In this document: positions 41,933-51,721 of the stretch, in pieces
Numbering within the stretch: position 1 is the first letter of the stretch
Layout: every line of letters begins with the position of its first letter
Assembly: GCA_052435735.1 (NCBI GenBank)
Contig: JBQVNB010000003.1
Location: forward strand, 62,001 to 126,000
Direction of reading: 5' to 3'
DNA: 64,000 nt
Origin: Aliihoeflea sp052435735
Lineage (GTDB): Bacteria; Pseudomonadota; Alphaproteobacteria; Rhizobiales; Rhizobiaceae
Notes under the pieces: model-generated
Seen by the model: only the letters and a program-made list of their open reading frames with translations
What the model was told of the DNA's origin: nothing
Database searches by the model: none
Program-made: the position numbers and the translations under genes

Positions 41933-42657
41933 ACATCTCTGGCATGAAAGCGATGATCCTGGCTGCGGGCCTCGGGACGCGAATGCGCCCGATCACCGAC
42001 ACGATCCCGAAGCCGCTGGTCAAGGTCGCCGGACGAACATTGCTCGATCGCGCGCTCGATGCGCTGGAAGAGGCTGGGGTGGAATCCGCGGTGGTCAACG
42101 TCCACCATCTGGGCGATCAGGTCATCGCCCACTGCGCTGCTCGCGCGCATCCGCGGATTCTCGTTTCGGACGAAAGGGAACGGCTGCTGGATTCGGCCGG
42201 CGGGATCGTCAAGGCGTTGCCGCTCTTGGGTTCGGCACCGATCCTGCTCCTGAACGCAGACACGTTCTGGATCGACAGCGGCCGTTCGAGCCTTGCTTCG
42301 CTCGCCGGCGGGTGGGACGCTTCGCGCATGGACATGCTGTTGATGCTCGTCCCGGTCGGGGACACGACCGGTCATGGAAGCAAGACGGACTTCACGATCG
42401 ATGCTGACGGACGCCTCGCGCGTGCGAAGGGCGATCCCAAGGGGCTCGTCTATGCCGGTGCCGCGATCATCGATCCGGCAATTTTTTCCGGCGCCGCACC
42501 TGAACCGCATTCGCTCAACCTCTATTTCGACCGGGCCATCGAAAAGGGACGGCTCTTTGGTCAGATGATGGACGGTCACTGGATCACGGTCGGAACGCCC
42601 GGCGCGATCGCCGAAGCCGAGGCTGCGATCAGGATGCGGCAACCGGCGCCGGCATGA
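41929..42657 (+). CDS. murU: MurU-like N-acetylmuramate-1-phosphate uridylyltransferase
   Basis: A 242-residue sugar nucleotidyltransferase. The signature AMILAAGLGTRMRPIT near residues 8-23 is followed by PKPLVKVAG, the lysine being functional. The length is that of the small, single-domain MurU class rather than GlmU. It overlaps the amgK-like fusion by four bases. In Pseudomonas, AmgK and MurU convert recycled MurNAc to UDP-MurNAc directly, bypassing fosfomycin-sensitive MurA. The same role is inferred here. Confidence 0.88.
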   Translation: MNISGMKAMILAAGLGTRMRPITDTIPKPLVKVAGRTLLDRALDALEEAGVESAVVNVHHLGDQVIAHCAARAHPRILVSDERERLLDSAGGIVKALPLLGSAPILLLNADTFWIDSGRSSLASLAGGWDASRMDMLLMLVPVGDTTGHGSKTDFTIDADGRLARAKGDPKGLVYAGAAIIDPAIFSGAAPEPHSLNLYFDRAIEKGRLFGQMMDGHWITVGTPGAIAEAEAAIRMRQPAPA

Positions 42658-45600
42658 CGGGCACGCCGAACGTCCTGAACATTCCGGCCGCAGCGCCATT
42701 TCTGGCGACCCTGATTGACGCACTGCTGGATGGAACTCTGGTGAGCGGCTTCCGTCATGACGGATCGCCCCTCGCTCTGGCCGATGTGACGATCTACGTG
42801 CCGACGCGGCGTGCCGCGCGCGAATTGCGGTCGAGCTTCGTCGACCGGCTGGGCGGCCAGTCGGCGATCCTGCCGGTGATCCGGCCGCTCGGCGAATTCG
42901 ACGACGATGGCTGGCTGTCGGGCGAGGGGGCACTCTTCGACCTGCCGCCGCCGATCGAACCGCTGGAACGCATCGTCCGGCTGGCACCGCTGGTGCAGGC
43001 CTGGAAACGCCGGCTGCCGGCGCATCTGGCCGCGCTCTACGGCGAGGACCTTGCCATCCCGGCATCGCTCGCCGATGCGCTCTGGCTTGCACGCGACCTG
43101 TCGGCGCTGATCGACGAGATCGAGACGGAGAGTGGCGACTGGTCGCGCCTCTCCGAACTCGTGCCGGCCGATCTTGCCGGCTGGTGGCAGATCACGCTCG
43201 AATTCCTCCAGATCGTGACCACGGCCTGGCCCGACTATCTCGACGCCGTCGACCGCTCGAATCCGGCTAAATACCGAGATGCGCAGATCCGCGCCGAAGC
43301 ACGACGTCTTGCCGCGCGTGCGAACCGGGGACCCGTAATTGCCGCCGGCTCGACGGGTTCGATTCCGGCGACGGCCGAACTCTTGCATGCCATCAGCCGC
43401 CTGCCGCAGGGCGCGGTTGTGCTGCCGGGGCTCGACCGGTCGATCGACGCCGCGAGCTGGGCGGCGATCGGCCGCGAGAACGCGCCGCCCTCGATCTACG
43501 GTCACCCGCAGACGGGACTGAAGAAGCTTCTTCAGCGCCTTGGCGTCGATCGACGCGAAGTCGTTGACATAGGCAGGGCGTCGCCTGGCCGGCAAGCCCG
43601 AATCGAACTGATCGGACAGGCGCTTCGCCCGGCCGAAACGACGGAGGCTTGGGCGCACGAGCGCGACATTCTCGATGCGGCGCTGGCAGCAGGCGCGCTT
43701 GACGGCGTGACGCTGATCGAGGCGGCGAACGAGCGCGAGGAGGCGCTGGCGATCGCGATTGCGCTGCGCCTCGCGATCGATGTGCCCGACCGCACGGCCG
43801 CCCTGGTGACGACCGACCGCGAACTTGCCCGCCGCGTCGCCAACGAGCTGCGCCGGTTCGGCATCGTCGCCGACGATTCCGCCGGAACCCTTCTGTCGAC
43901 TTCGCCTCCGTCGGTCCTGATGCGGATCGCGGTCGAAGTTGCATTGCGACCCGGAGACCCGGTCGGGCTTTTGTCCCTGCTCAAGCATCCGCTGCTTCAT
44001 CTCGGGTGCCCGCGCGCCGTCGTGCGGCGTGCAGCCGAAACCATCGATCTCGTCGCGCTGCGCGGGGGCACCGGGAGACCGGACGTCGCGGCGATGGGCG
44101 ACGATTTCGCGAGCCGGCTCGCTGCCCACGATACCGCTTCGCGCCGGCCTTTCTGGCTCGGACGGCTGGGGGCCGATCGGCGCAGCGAAGCGTCGGACAT
44201 CGCACACAAGATCGCCGAAGCGGTCAGGCCTCTCTCCGCGCTGCGCGACAGCGCCGAGATCGACCTCGCGCAGGCTCTGCGCGCGACAGTCGAGACGCTG
44301 GAAGCACTTGCGCGCGACGAAACGGGCCGGCTCGACCCCGTCTATGGCGGCGAGGCGGGCGGGCGCCTGGCCGAATTCCTGCGTAGTCTTGCCGGTCTCG
44401 ACGCCGCGCTGACCTTTGCCCCCGACGAATGGCCCGACATTCTCGCGGCGCTGATCGCCGGCGAGACGGTCAAGCCGACGCCCGCCGGCGATCCGCGCGT
44501 ATCGATCTGGGGCCCGCTCGAGGCGCGCCTGCAAAGCGTCGACACGATGATCATCGGCGGACTGAACGAGGGAAGCTGGCCCCGCAAGGCGGAGCCCGAC
44601 CGCTTCATGTCGCGCATGATGAAATCGGGCCTCGACCTCGAACCGCCGGAGCGGCGGATCGGCCAGTCCGCGCATGATTTCACCATGGCGATGGCCAATG
44701 GCGAGGTCGTCCTGACCCGCTCGGCCCGCGCCGGAGAGGCGCCTGCCGTCGCCTCGCGCTGGCTGCAAAGGCTGATGACCTGCGCCGGGCCGGATGGCGC
44801 TACGGTGATGCGCTCGCGTGGCGCCGAAATCCTCCGGTGGGCGCGGCTTCTCGACGAGCGGCCAGGGGTTGCCTTTGCCAGGCGGCCCGAACCGAAGCCG
44901 CCCGTCGACTGGCGCCCGACACGGTTTTCGGTCACGCAGATCGAGACGCTCCGGCGCGACCCTTACGCGATCTATGCAGCCGAGATCCTTCGGCTGCAGC
45001 CCGTCGAACCCCTGTTGCGCGATCCGGGCGCCGCGGAGCGCGGAACGCTTTTCCACGACATCCTGCACGGATTTGCCGTCGCTGCGATCGATCCTTTTGC
45101 GGCGGATGCGACGGCGGAACTGCTGCGGATCGGCCGGGAACAGTTCGACAAGGCGGCGCTGCCGACCGACGTCGACGCCGTCTGGTGGCCGCGATTTGCG
45201 AAGATGGCAGGAAATTTCGTCGCTTGGGAACAGGAACGGCTCGGCGTGACGCGCCGGTTCGCCGAAGCACGGGCGAGCGAAACGCCGATCGGCTCGACGG
45301 GCGCGACGCTGCGCGGCTTTGCCGACCGCATCGACCAACGACCGACCGGAATGGCCGACATCGTCGACTTCAAGACGGGCTCGAACCCGTCGAAGGGACA
45401 GGCGCACACGCTGTTGGCGCCGCAGCTTGCGCTCGAGGCCGCGCTTCTGGCGCGTGGCGCCTTCGGCGACATCGGGCCCGCGACGCCGGCCGAGCTCGCC
45501 TACGTCCGATTGAAGCCGAACGGCGAGGTCGATCACGACCCGATCCACGAATTCAAGAAAGAGATCAAGTCGGGGCCGGAACTTGCCGAGGATGCGTGGC

Positions 45601-45761
45601 GCCGGCTCGAAGAGCTTGTGGCGCACTACCAGCGAGCCGAAGCCGGCTATCTGTCGCGCGCCCTCCCGTTCAAGGAAGGCGATGTCAGCGGCCGCTACGA
45701 CCATCTCGCGCGCGTTCTCGAATGGTCCGCCGGCGGCGACGAGGGAGGGGGCGAGGAATGA
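42654..45761 (+). CDS. addB: AddB, subunit of the double-strand break repair helicase-nuclease
   Basis: A 1035-residue alphaproteobacterial AddB. The N-terminus is a helicase-like fold without a clear Walker A, which is usual in this lineage. MIIGGLNEGSWPRKAEPDRFMSRMM lies near residues 635-660. The C-terminal PD-(D/E)XK nuclease has GTLFHDILHGF near residue 797 and MADIVDFKTGSNPS near 900. There are no cysteines in the C-terminal nuclease region, so it lacks the iron-sulfur cluster of Bacillus AddB. It overlaps murU and addA by four bases each. Confidence 0.95.
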   Translation: MTGTPNVLNIPAAAPFLATLIDALLDGTLVSGFRHDGSPLALADVTIYVPTRRAARELRSSFVDRLGGQSAILPVIRPLGEFDDDGWLSGEGALFDLPPPIEPLERIVRLAPLVQAWKRRLPAHLAALYGEDLAIPASLADALWLARDLSALIDEIETESGDWSRLSELVPADLAGWWQITLEFLQIVTTAWPDYLDAVDRSNPAKYRDAQIRAEARRLAARANRGPVIAAGSTGSIPATAELLHAISRLPQGAVVLPGLDRSIDAASWAAIGRENAPPSIYGHPQTGLKKLLQRLGVDRREVVDIGRASPGRQARIELIGQALRPAETTEAWAHERDILDAALAAGALDGVTLIEAANEREEALAIAIALRLAIDVPDRTAALVTTDRELARRVANELRRFGIVADDSAGTLLSTSPPSVLMRIAVEVALRPGDPVGLLSLLKHPLLHLGCPRAVVRRAAETIDLVALRGGTGRPDVAAMGDDFASRLAAHDTASRRPFWLGRLGADRRSEASDIAHKIAEAVRPLSALRDSAEIDLAQALRATVETLEALARDETGRLDPVYGGEAGGRLAEFLRSLAGLDAALTFAPDEWPDILAALIAGETVKPTPAGDPRVSIWGPLEARLQSVDTMIIGGLNEGSWPRKAEPDRFMSRMMKSGLDLEPPERRIGQSAHDFTMAMANGEVVLTRSARAGEAPAVASRWLQRLMTCAGPDGATVMRSRGAEILRWARLLDERPGVAFARRPEPKPPVDWRPTRFSVTQIETLRRDPYAIYAAEILRLQPVEPLLRDPGAAERGTLFHDILHGFAVAAIDPFAADATAELLRIGREQFDKAALPTDVDAVWWPRFAKMAGNFVAWEQERLGVTRRFAEARASETPIGSTGATLRGFADRIDQRPTGMADIVDFKTGSNPSKGQAHTLLAPQLALEAALLARGAFGDIGPATPAELAYVRLKPNGEVDHDPIHEFKKEIKSGPELAEDAWRRLEELVAHYQRAEAGYLSRALPFKEGDVSGRYDHLARVLEWSAGGDEGGGEE

Positions 45762-48700
45762 AATCGGACTTCATCGTTCCCGAGACGACGATCCGCGACC
45801 AGGCGCGCGCATCGGACCCGAAGAATTCGGCCTGGGTGTCCGCCAATGCCGGCTCTGGCAAGACGCACGTCCTGTCGCAACGTGTGATCCGGTTGCTGCT
45901 GGACGGCACCGACCCGTCGCGCATCCTGTGCCTCACCTATACGCGAGCGGCGGCGGCGAACATGTCGAACCGCGTCTTCGAGACGCTGAGTTCGTGGACC
46001 GCGCTGGACGATGCGACGCTCGCGGCGAAGATCGGCGACCTCGACCGGCGCCCGCCGACGCGGGAGCGGCTGGTTCGCGCGCGGCGGCTTTTCGCGGAGG
46101 CGCTGGAGACGCCCGGCGGCCTGAAGATTCAGACCATCCACGCCTTCTGCGAAGCGATCTTGCACCAGTTTCCACTCGAAGCGAACGTGGCCGGGCATTT
46201 CGAGCTTCTCGACAACCAGATGGAAGCCGCACTGATCGCCGAGGCGCGCCGCTTGATGATCGCCGGCGCGTCGGGCGGCAACGAGCCGGAACTGGCCGAA
46301 GCCTTCGCCGATATTCTGGACATCGGCGGTGAAGCCGGCCTCGAGGCGCTGCTGGGCGCCATCGTCCGCCGCCGTGACGATCTGCGCAGCTTCATCGCGC
46401 AGGTCGGCCCGGCGCCCGAGAACCACGCGCCGCTTTTCGCCGCCTTCGGCTTCGACGGACGCGAGACGGCTGACGACATTCTGGCGACCATCTGGCCGGA
46501 CGGTCATTTCGGCCGGCCACTGGCCGAGCGCTTCGCCGACCGGGCGCTTGCGGCCGGCAAGGTCAAGGCCCAGCAATTCGCCGATGAACTTCTGGCCGCC
46601 TGCGATGCGGGTGACGCGGAAGCGTGCCTGCGTGCCTTGCGCAAGACCTTCCTCACCAAGAAGGGACCGGTCTACGATCCGCGCGCGACCAAGCAGATTC
46701 TTGCCAAGGGCGTGGCCGAGCATTTCGTCGGTTTCGACGAGGAATTCGCGCGCATGGCGGCGGCGGTGCAGGAGGCGCTCGACCGCGCGGCGCTGCTCGC
46801 CATGCTGAAGGCATCGCGCTCCGCGCTGATCGTCGCCGACTGGCTGATCGCGCGCTATGAACGGCTAAAGAGCGCGCGCGGATTTCTCGACTTCAACGAC
46901 CTGATCCGTCGCACCGCCTCGCTGCTGGCGCGGCAGGATGCTGGCGCGTGGGTGCACTACAAGCTCGACAAGGGTATCGACCACATCCTTCTCGACGAAG
47001 CGCAGGACACGAGCCCCGACCAATGGCGGGTGGTGAAGCGGCTTGCCGACGAGTTCTTCGCCGGCCAAGGAGCGCGCGATACCGAACGCACCGTGTTCGC
47101 GGTCGGTGACGAGAAGCAGTCCATCTACTCGTTCCAGGGCGCCGAGCCCGAGGCCTTCGCCGTATCGGGCCATGAATTCGCGCGGGATGTGGAGGCGGCC
47201 GAGCGCAGTTTCGAGCGCGTGCGGCTCAGCCACTCCTTCCGCTCCACGCAGGACGTGCTTTCGGCGGTCGATCTGGTCTTCGCGCGACCCGAAACGCGCA
47301 AGGGCCTGACCCGCGATATCGAGGACATCGAGCACAGCGCGATCCGGACCGATGCGCCGGGACAGGTCGAGGTCTGGCCGTCGCTGGCGCCGCAGGACGT
47401 CGAGGCGCCCAACGACTGGACGCAGGCGATCGACCATACGTCGGCACCTGCGGCAAGGCTTGCCGAACTGATCGCGAGGACCGTGGCCGGCTGGCTGGCG
47501 CGGGGGGAGGCGATCCCCGGCCGCAATCGCCGCATGACGGCAGGCGACGTGATGGTGCTGGTGCGCAAGCGCGGCAATTTCGTCCACGCGCTGTCGCGCG
47601 AACTGAAGAACCGGCACATACCGGTCGCCGGCGCGGACCGGCTCGTCCTGGCCGATCACATCGCGGTGCAGGATTTGATGGCGATCGGACGCTTCGCGCT
47701 CCAGCCGGAAGACGACCTTTCGCTCGCCGCACTCTTGAAGAGCCCGATCTTCGGAATCTCCGAAGAAAAGCTGATGGCTCTCGCCTATCCTCGCAAGGGT
47801 TCGCTTTATGCGGCCGTTCGCGCGGAGGCCGAAACCGACGTGGAACTGCGGCTCGTGCGCGACCAGTTGCAGATCTGGCGCGACGAAGTCGGCTTCATGC
47901 CGGCTTTCGAGTTCTACGGCCGGGTGCTGGGTCGCGACGCGGCGCGCGCGCGGATCGTCGCCCGGCTTGGGCCGGAAGCCGGCGACGTCGTCGACGAGTT
48001 CCTGAGCTTCTGCCTCGCCGCCGAGCGCAGCGGCGCCGCCGGGCTCGAGGCCGTGCTTGCCCTCCTCGACGGGGGCGGGCCGGAGATCAAGCGCGAGATG
48101 GACCAGGCCCGCGGCGAGGTGCGGATCATGACCGCTCATGCCTCGAAGGGGCTCGAGGCGCCGGTGGTTTTCCTCGTCGACAGCGGCTCAGCGCCGTTTT
48201 CCGACAGCCATTTGCCGATTCTGATGCCCTTCGATCCGCCGCGCCCCTCGTGGCAGGGCCAGGGTTTTCTCTGGCGCGTCGGTGGCGAGACCGGCAACGG
48301 CTTGTCCCGGCAGATCGCAGCGGTGGCGCGCGAGAAGGCTGAGGAGGAATATCGGCGGCTGCTTTATGTCGGCATGACGCGGGCGGAGGACCGGCTGATC
48401 GTCTGCGGCTATCAGGGCAAGCGCGCGCCGGCGGATTTGACCTGGCATGGCATGGTGAGCTCTGCACTGGACGCATCCACGCATTCCGTTCGGGAGCCAC
48501 ATCCGGTTTCCGGCGAGGACATCATCGTCTTCCGTCGGACCCCGCGCCGGCCGCTGGTGGTCGAAGCCGCCGACACTGCGAGCGAGCGGGCGGCACCGGT
48601 GCTGCCCGCCGCCCTGCATGACAGATTGCCGCCCGCGCCGATCCTTCCGCGTCCTCTGGCCCCGTCAGGCGTCGGCGCCGTGATCGAGGCGGTCGGCGAA

Positions 48701-49285
48701 GCGGTCGCGACGCGGGAATCGCCGATCTTTCAGGCCGGGACCGAACCGTCACGGGCGCTTGAACGTGGCTCTGCAATCCACCGCCTGCTGCAGTCCCTGC
48801 CGGACGTGCCCGAAGACGACCGCGCGCCTTCGGCACGACGCTATCTGGACCGGATGGGGCAGGACTGGAGCGAAGCGGAGCGCGAGCAGATGTGGTCCGG
48901 GATCGAGGCGATCCTCTCCGACCCGGCCTTTGCCGGCGTGTTTGCCCCAGGCTCGCGGGCCGAGGTGTCGATCATGGGCCGCGTCACCGTCGGCGGTGTC
49001 GAGCGCGCCGTTTCCGGCAAGATCGACCGGCTGGTCGTCACTGCGAACGAGGTGCTGATCGTCGACTACAAGACCAACCGGCCTGCGCCGCGCACGCTCG
49101 CGGAGGTTCCGCCCGGCTATCTGGCGCAGCTTGCGCTTTATCGGGCCTTGTTGCGCCCGCTCTATCCGCACCACGTCGTTCGAGCGGCATTGCTCTTCGC
49201 CGAGGCGCCGGTGCTCATCGACGTGCCCGAAGCCGTGATGGATGCCAGCCTTGCCGGCATTTCAGCCGACACCCGATCGGGCTAG
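45758..49285 (+). CDS. addA: AddA, helicase-nuclease subunit for recombinational repair
   Basis: A 1175-residue UvrD-type helicase fused to a nuclease. Walker A is SANAGSGKTHVLSQRV near residues 28-43; helicase motifs include HILLDEAQDTSPDQW, VGDEKQSIYSFQGA and RLLYVGMTRAEDRL. The C-terminal nuclease carries VLIVDYKTNRP near residue 1100. ATG 45758 in the addB stop gives the proper start. In related genomes trxA and folC often follow; here the next gene is a convergent RibD-like gene. Confidence 0.96.
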   Translation: MKSDFIVPETTIRDQARASDPKNSAWVSANAGSGKTHVLSQRVIRLLLDGTDPSRILCLTYTRAAAANMSNRVFETLSSWTALDDATLAAKIGDLDRRPPTRERLVRARRLFAEALETPGGLKIQTIHAFCEAILHQFPLEANVAGHFELLDNQMEAALIAEARRLMIAGASGGNEPELAEAFADILDIGGEAGLEALLGAIVRRRDDLRSFIAQVGPAPENHAPLFAAFGFDGRETADDILATIWPDGHFGRPLAERFADRALAAGKVKAQQFADELLAACDAGDAEACLRALRKTFLTKKGPVYDPRATKQILAKGVAEHFVGFDEEFARMAAAVQEALDRAALLAMLKASRSALIVADWLIARYERLKSARGFLDFNDLIRRTASLLARQDAGAWVHYKLDKGIDHILLDEAQDTSPDQWRVVKRLADEFFAGQGARDTERTVFAVGDEKQSIYSFQGAEPEAFAVSGHEFARDVEAAERSFERVRLSHSFRSTQDVLSAVDLVFARPETRKGLTRDIEDIEHSAIRTDAPGQVEVWPSLAPQDVEAPNDWTQAIDHTSAPAARLAELIARTVAGWLARGEAIPGRNRRMTAGDVMVLVRKRGNFVHALSRELKNRHIPVAGADRLVLADHIAVQDLMAIGRFALQPEDDLSLAALLKSPIFGISEEKLMALAYPRKGSLYAAVRAEAETDVELRLVRDQLQIWRDEVGFMPAFEFYGRVLGRDAARARIVARLGPEAGDVVDEFLSFCLAAERSGAAGLEAVLALLDGGGPEIKREMDQARGEVRIMTAHASKGLEAPVVFLVDSGSAPFSDSHLPILMPFDPPRPSWQGQGFLWRVGGETGNGLSRQIAAVAREKAEEEYRRLLYVGMTRAEDRLIVCGYQGKRAPADLTWHGMVSSALDASTHSVREPHPVSGEDIIVFRRTPRRPLVVEAADTASERAAPVLPAALHDRLPPAPILPRPLAPSGVGAVIEAVGEAVATRESPIFQAGTEPSRALERGSAIHRLLQSLPDVPEDDRAPSARRYLDRMGQDWSEAEREQMWSGIEAILSDPAFAGVFAPGSRAEVSIMGRVTVGGVERAVSGKIDRLVVTANEVLIVDYKTNRPAPRTLAEVPPGYLAQLALYRALLRPLYPHHVVRAALLFAEAPVLIDVPEAVMDASLAGISADTRSG

Positions 49286-50106
49286 GCCCTCAGGTCGCAG
49301 TCGATGACGATGTCGCTTGCGAGCCCGTAGACGAAGGTTTGCGGGCGCCTGGCCTGCGCGAGCAGAGAGACCGGGCTGGTCGTCAGGCCCGACGGTCCGG
49401 CGCCGATGATCAGCGGCGCGATGCCGATGTGAAGCCGGTCGATCAGATCGGCATCCATGAAGTGGCCGATCGTGATGCCGCCGCCTTCGATCATGATCCG
49501 CCGGAAGCCGCGATCGATCAGGCCGGCGATGATCGATACCGCATCGAGCCCCTCGGCGGACATCGCGACCTTCAGCGTTTCGACGCCGGCGGGCCGTTCG
49601 CGCTCGCAGGCCTGGACGACGAGGCAGCGCTCGCCTGCCATCACCGCGGCGTCGTCCGCCAGTCGCCCGCGCGGGTCGATGACGACGCGTGCCGGGTTGT
49701 CGCCTTTGACGAGGCGGACGGTAAGCCGCGGATTGTCCTGGATGGCGGTGTTGGCGCCGACGATCACGCAATCGGCCAGTGCCCGGCAACGGTGCAGGTG
49801 CTTGAGCCCCTCGGGCCCGGATACATCGGCTGCATCGCCGTCGACAGTGGCGACGCGGCCATCGAGCGACTGGCCGATCTGGGCAAAGACGAGCGGCCGG
49901 TCGCCTTGGCCGAGAAGTGGCGCGTAGAGGTCCCACCCGGCGCGCTCGGCCGGCGTCCAGGAATCGGATCGTTTCGGCTGGCCGCTTCTTCGAGCAGCAA
50001 GAAGCGCATCCCAGACGCGGTCCGTAACCGTCGCGGCAGCGACGGGCATCGGCGTCTCGGCGCGGCGGCCCGTCACCGGCTTTTCGATGCGTTCATGCTG
50101 GTTCAT
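49282..50106 (-). CDS. RibD C-terminal-type reductase
   Basis: A 274-residue stand-alone reductase with the RibD_C / dihydrofolate-reductase-like fold. LVFAQIGQSLDGRVATVDGDAADVSGPEGLKHLHRCRALADCVIVGANTAIQDNPRLTVR is the typical block near residues 75-135, with RIMIEGGGITIGHFMDADLIDRLHIGIAPLIIG near 208-240. The deaminase domain of RibD is absent, replaced by about 60 residues of other sequence. In riboflavin synthesis this domain reduces a pyrimidine; the neighbouring PTPS-like gene suggests a pterin-like substrate instead, which is inference. It is convergent with addA (4-base overlap). Confidence 0.85.
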   Translation of the reverse strand: MNQHERIEKPVTGRRAETPMPVAAATVTDRVWDALLAARRSGQPKRSDSWTPAERAGWDLYAPLLGQGDRPLVFAQIGQSLDGRVATVDGDAADVSGPEGLKHLHRCRALADCVIVGANTAIQDNPRLTVRLVKGDNPARVVIDPRGRLADDAAVMAGERCLVVQACERERPAGVETLKVAMSAEGLDAVSIIAGLIDRGFRRIMIEGGGITIGHFMDADLIDRLHIGIAPLIIGAGPSGLTTSPVSLLAQARRPQTFVYGLASDIVIDCDLRA

Positions 50107-51721
50107 CGCTCTCCGTTTCCTCCTGCGCCGGCGCGTCGAATGCGTCGATGAAGCGCTTGCGGAACCTGTCCATACGCCAGACCGGAGCGCCGGGCCCCGG
50201 AACCGCTCCTTCGTCGAATGACCAACTTTCGATTGAATCCAATGTGGCGCGGTCGCCGATGAAGTGAACGGGGACGTCGCGATTTTCTTCGTCGCCGGAA
50301 ACGAAGGTTGCGGGCTGGTGGTCGCCGAGGACGACGATCAGCGGCGCAGGTCGTTCCTGGCTCCTCCGTTCGATGAAGGAGGCGATCGTGCGAAGGGCAT
50401 AGTCGATCGACAGGCCGAACTGGGCGCGTACGCGGTCGCGGTCGCGCCAGACCGTCTCCGGAGTGTCGCCGGCGCGTGCCTGGTCGTTGAAGATCGTGCC
50501 GTCGCCGATCGCATCCCAATCGACGAGTTGCGGGATCGGGGTCCACGGCGCGTGCGAGGATATCAGCGCGATTTCGGCGAAGACCGGGAGGCGTTCGGGT
50601 TCGTCGAGGACGAGCCGTTCGAAGGCCGAGAGCGTGTACTGGTCGGGCATCGTGACCCAGTTGAAGGGCAGGCCGCGATAGCCGAGATCGTCTTTTGCAA
50701 GGATGCGGTCATAGCCGAAATAGCTGCCCTCCGGCCATGCCATAGTGATGGCCGGCATTATTGCGACGCTCTGCCAGCCCGAGTCGGATGCGAGCGCCAT
50801 CAGCGACCTGCGAGAACTGGCGAGCATGGCGCGATAGCGGCCCTGGCTGTCGATCCACAGGCCCGAAAGGACGCTGCCATGGGCAAGCCAGCTCTGGCCG
50901 CCGACCATGGGAGCCGTCATATACGCCGACCGGATGTCCATCCCGGCGCGTTCGGCGCCCTGTTCGAGTTCGGCGAGCGCCGACTTCGTCGGCGCGGCGT
51001 AGAGGGGATTTTCGAGCGTCGAGCGGCCGTAGGACTCGACGAAGACGAGGAACACGTCGCGCCCCGCGAGTCCCCGCAAGAGCGGTCGGTCGTCAGCGAC
51101 GTCGTCCGAGCGCGCCTCGACTTCGAGCGCGGCGATCTGCTCCTGCGCGGAACGTGCGGCGCTGACATGGGTGGCAAGAAGGTTGCTCGTCGCCGTCGAG
51201 GCGCGACCCGTCAGGGCAAGGGCGGCCGCGAAGATGAGGAGGATGGCGAGCATCGGAACGGTGCGCCGCGCCGAAAGGCGGGCGAAAACGCCGGTTGCCC
51301 ACCAGATCTTGGCGAGGACGGCCGCAAGGGCAAGCGTACCACCAAGAAGATAGAGCACCGCCGCGAAGGTTCCGCTGGTGCCCGAGGCCAGCATCCACCC
51401 TGCATGGAGCAGCGGCAGGTCATAGGCGAAGTTGAACGGCCGGCTAAGCGAGGCGTAGAGGCCGAGATCGGCACATTTGACGAGGATGGCGATGCCGAGC
51501 AGTCCGGTGAAGATCACCCGCAGGACAGGCATGACGCTGCTGTTGCGGGGCACGGCGGCAAGAAGGCCCGCAATCAGGGCGAGTTCGACCGGAAACCGGG
51601 CCATGCCGGCCAGGACGGCATCCTGCGGCCGTGCCGGCATCGCCAGTATCGCGAAGACGAGCGCGCAGGCGGCAGCAACCGCCAGAAGGCGCGGCCGCTC
51701 AGCCTGCCGCGCGGCGCGCAT
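50093..51721 (-). CDS. Membrane sulfatase/alkaline-phosphatase-fold protein
   Basis: A 542-residue protein with five or so N-terminal membrane helices (residues about 10-185) and a periplasmic alkaline-phosphatase-superfamily domain. Metal/nucleophile features are FLVFVESYGRS (Glu), GGQSWLAHGSVLSG, ISSHAPWTP and IVVLGDHQP. The layout matches LtaS, OpgB and phosphoethanolamine transferases, which use lipid head groups as substrate. ATG at 51719-51721 has AGGAG upstream; it overlaps the FkbM gene by 23 bases. Transferase versus hydrolase is not decidable. Confidence 0.85.
   Translation of the reverse strand: MRAARQAERPRLLAVAAACALVFAILAMPARPQDAVLAGMARFPVELALIAGLLAAVPRNSSVMPVLRVIFTGLLGIAILVKCADLGLYASLSRPFNFAYDLPLLHAGWMLASGTSGTFAAVLYLLGGTLALAAVLAKIWWATGVFARLSARRTVPMLAILLIFAAALALTGRASTATSNLLATHVSAARSAQEQIAALEVEARSDDVADDRPLLRGLAGRDVFLVFVESYGRSTLENPLYAAPTKSALAELEQGAERAGMDIRSAYMTAPMVGGQSWLAHGSVLSGLWIDSQGRYRAMLASSRRSLMALASDSGWQSVAIMPAITMAWPEGSYFGYDRILAKDDLGYRGLPFNWVTMPDQYTLSAFERLVLDEPERLPVFAEIALISSHAPWTPIPQLVDWDAIGDGTIFNDQARAGDTPETVWRDRDRVRAQFGLSIDYALRTIASFIERRSQERPAPLIVVLGDHQPATFVSGDEENRDVPVHFIGDRATLDSIESWSFDEGAVPGPGAPVWRMDRFRKRFIDAFDAPAQEETESDEPA

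Noticed and set aside
42576..45704. A 1042-codon open frame on the - strand opposite addB
   Set aside because: It is a codon-bias shadow: high GC at third positions removes stops in the antisense frame. Its translation is arginine/glutamine rich with no domain, while addB on the + strand has full family motifs.
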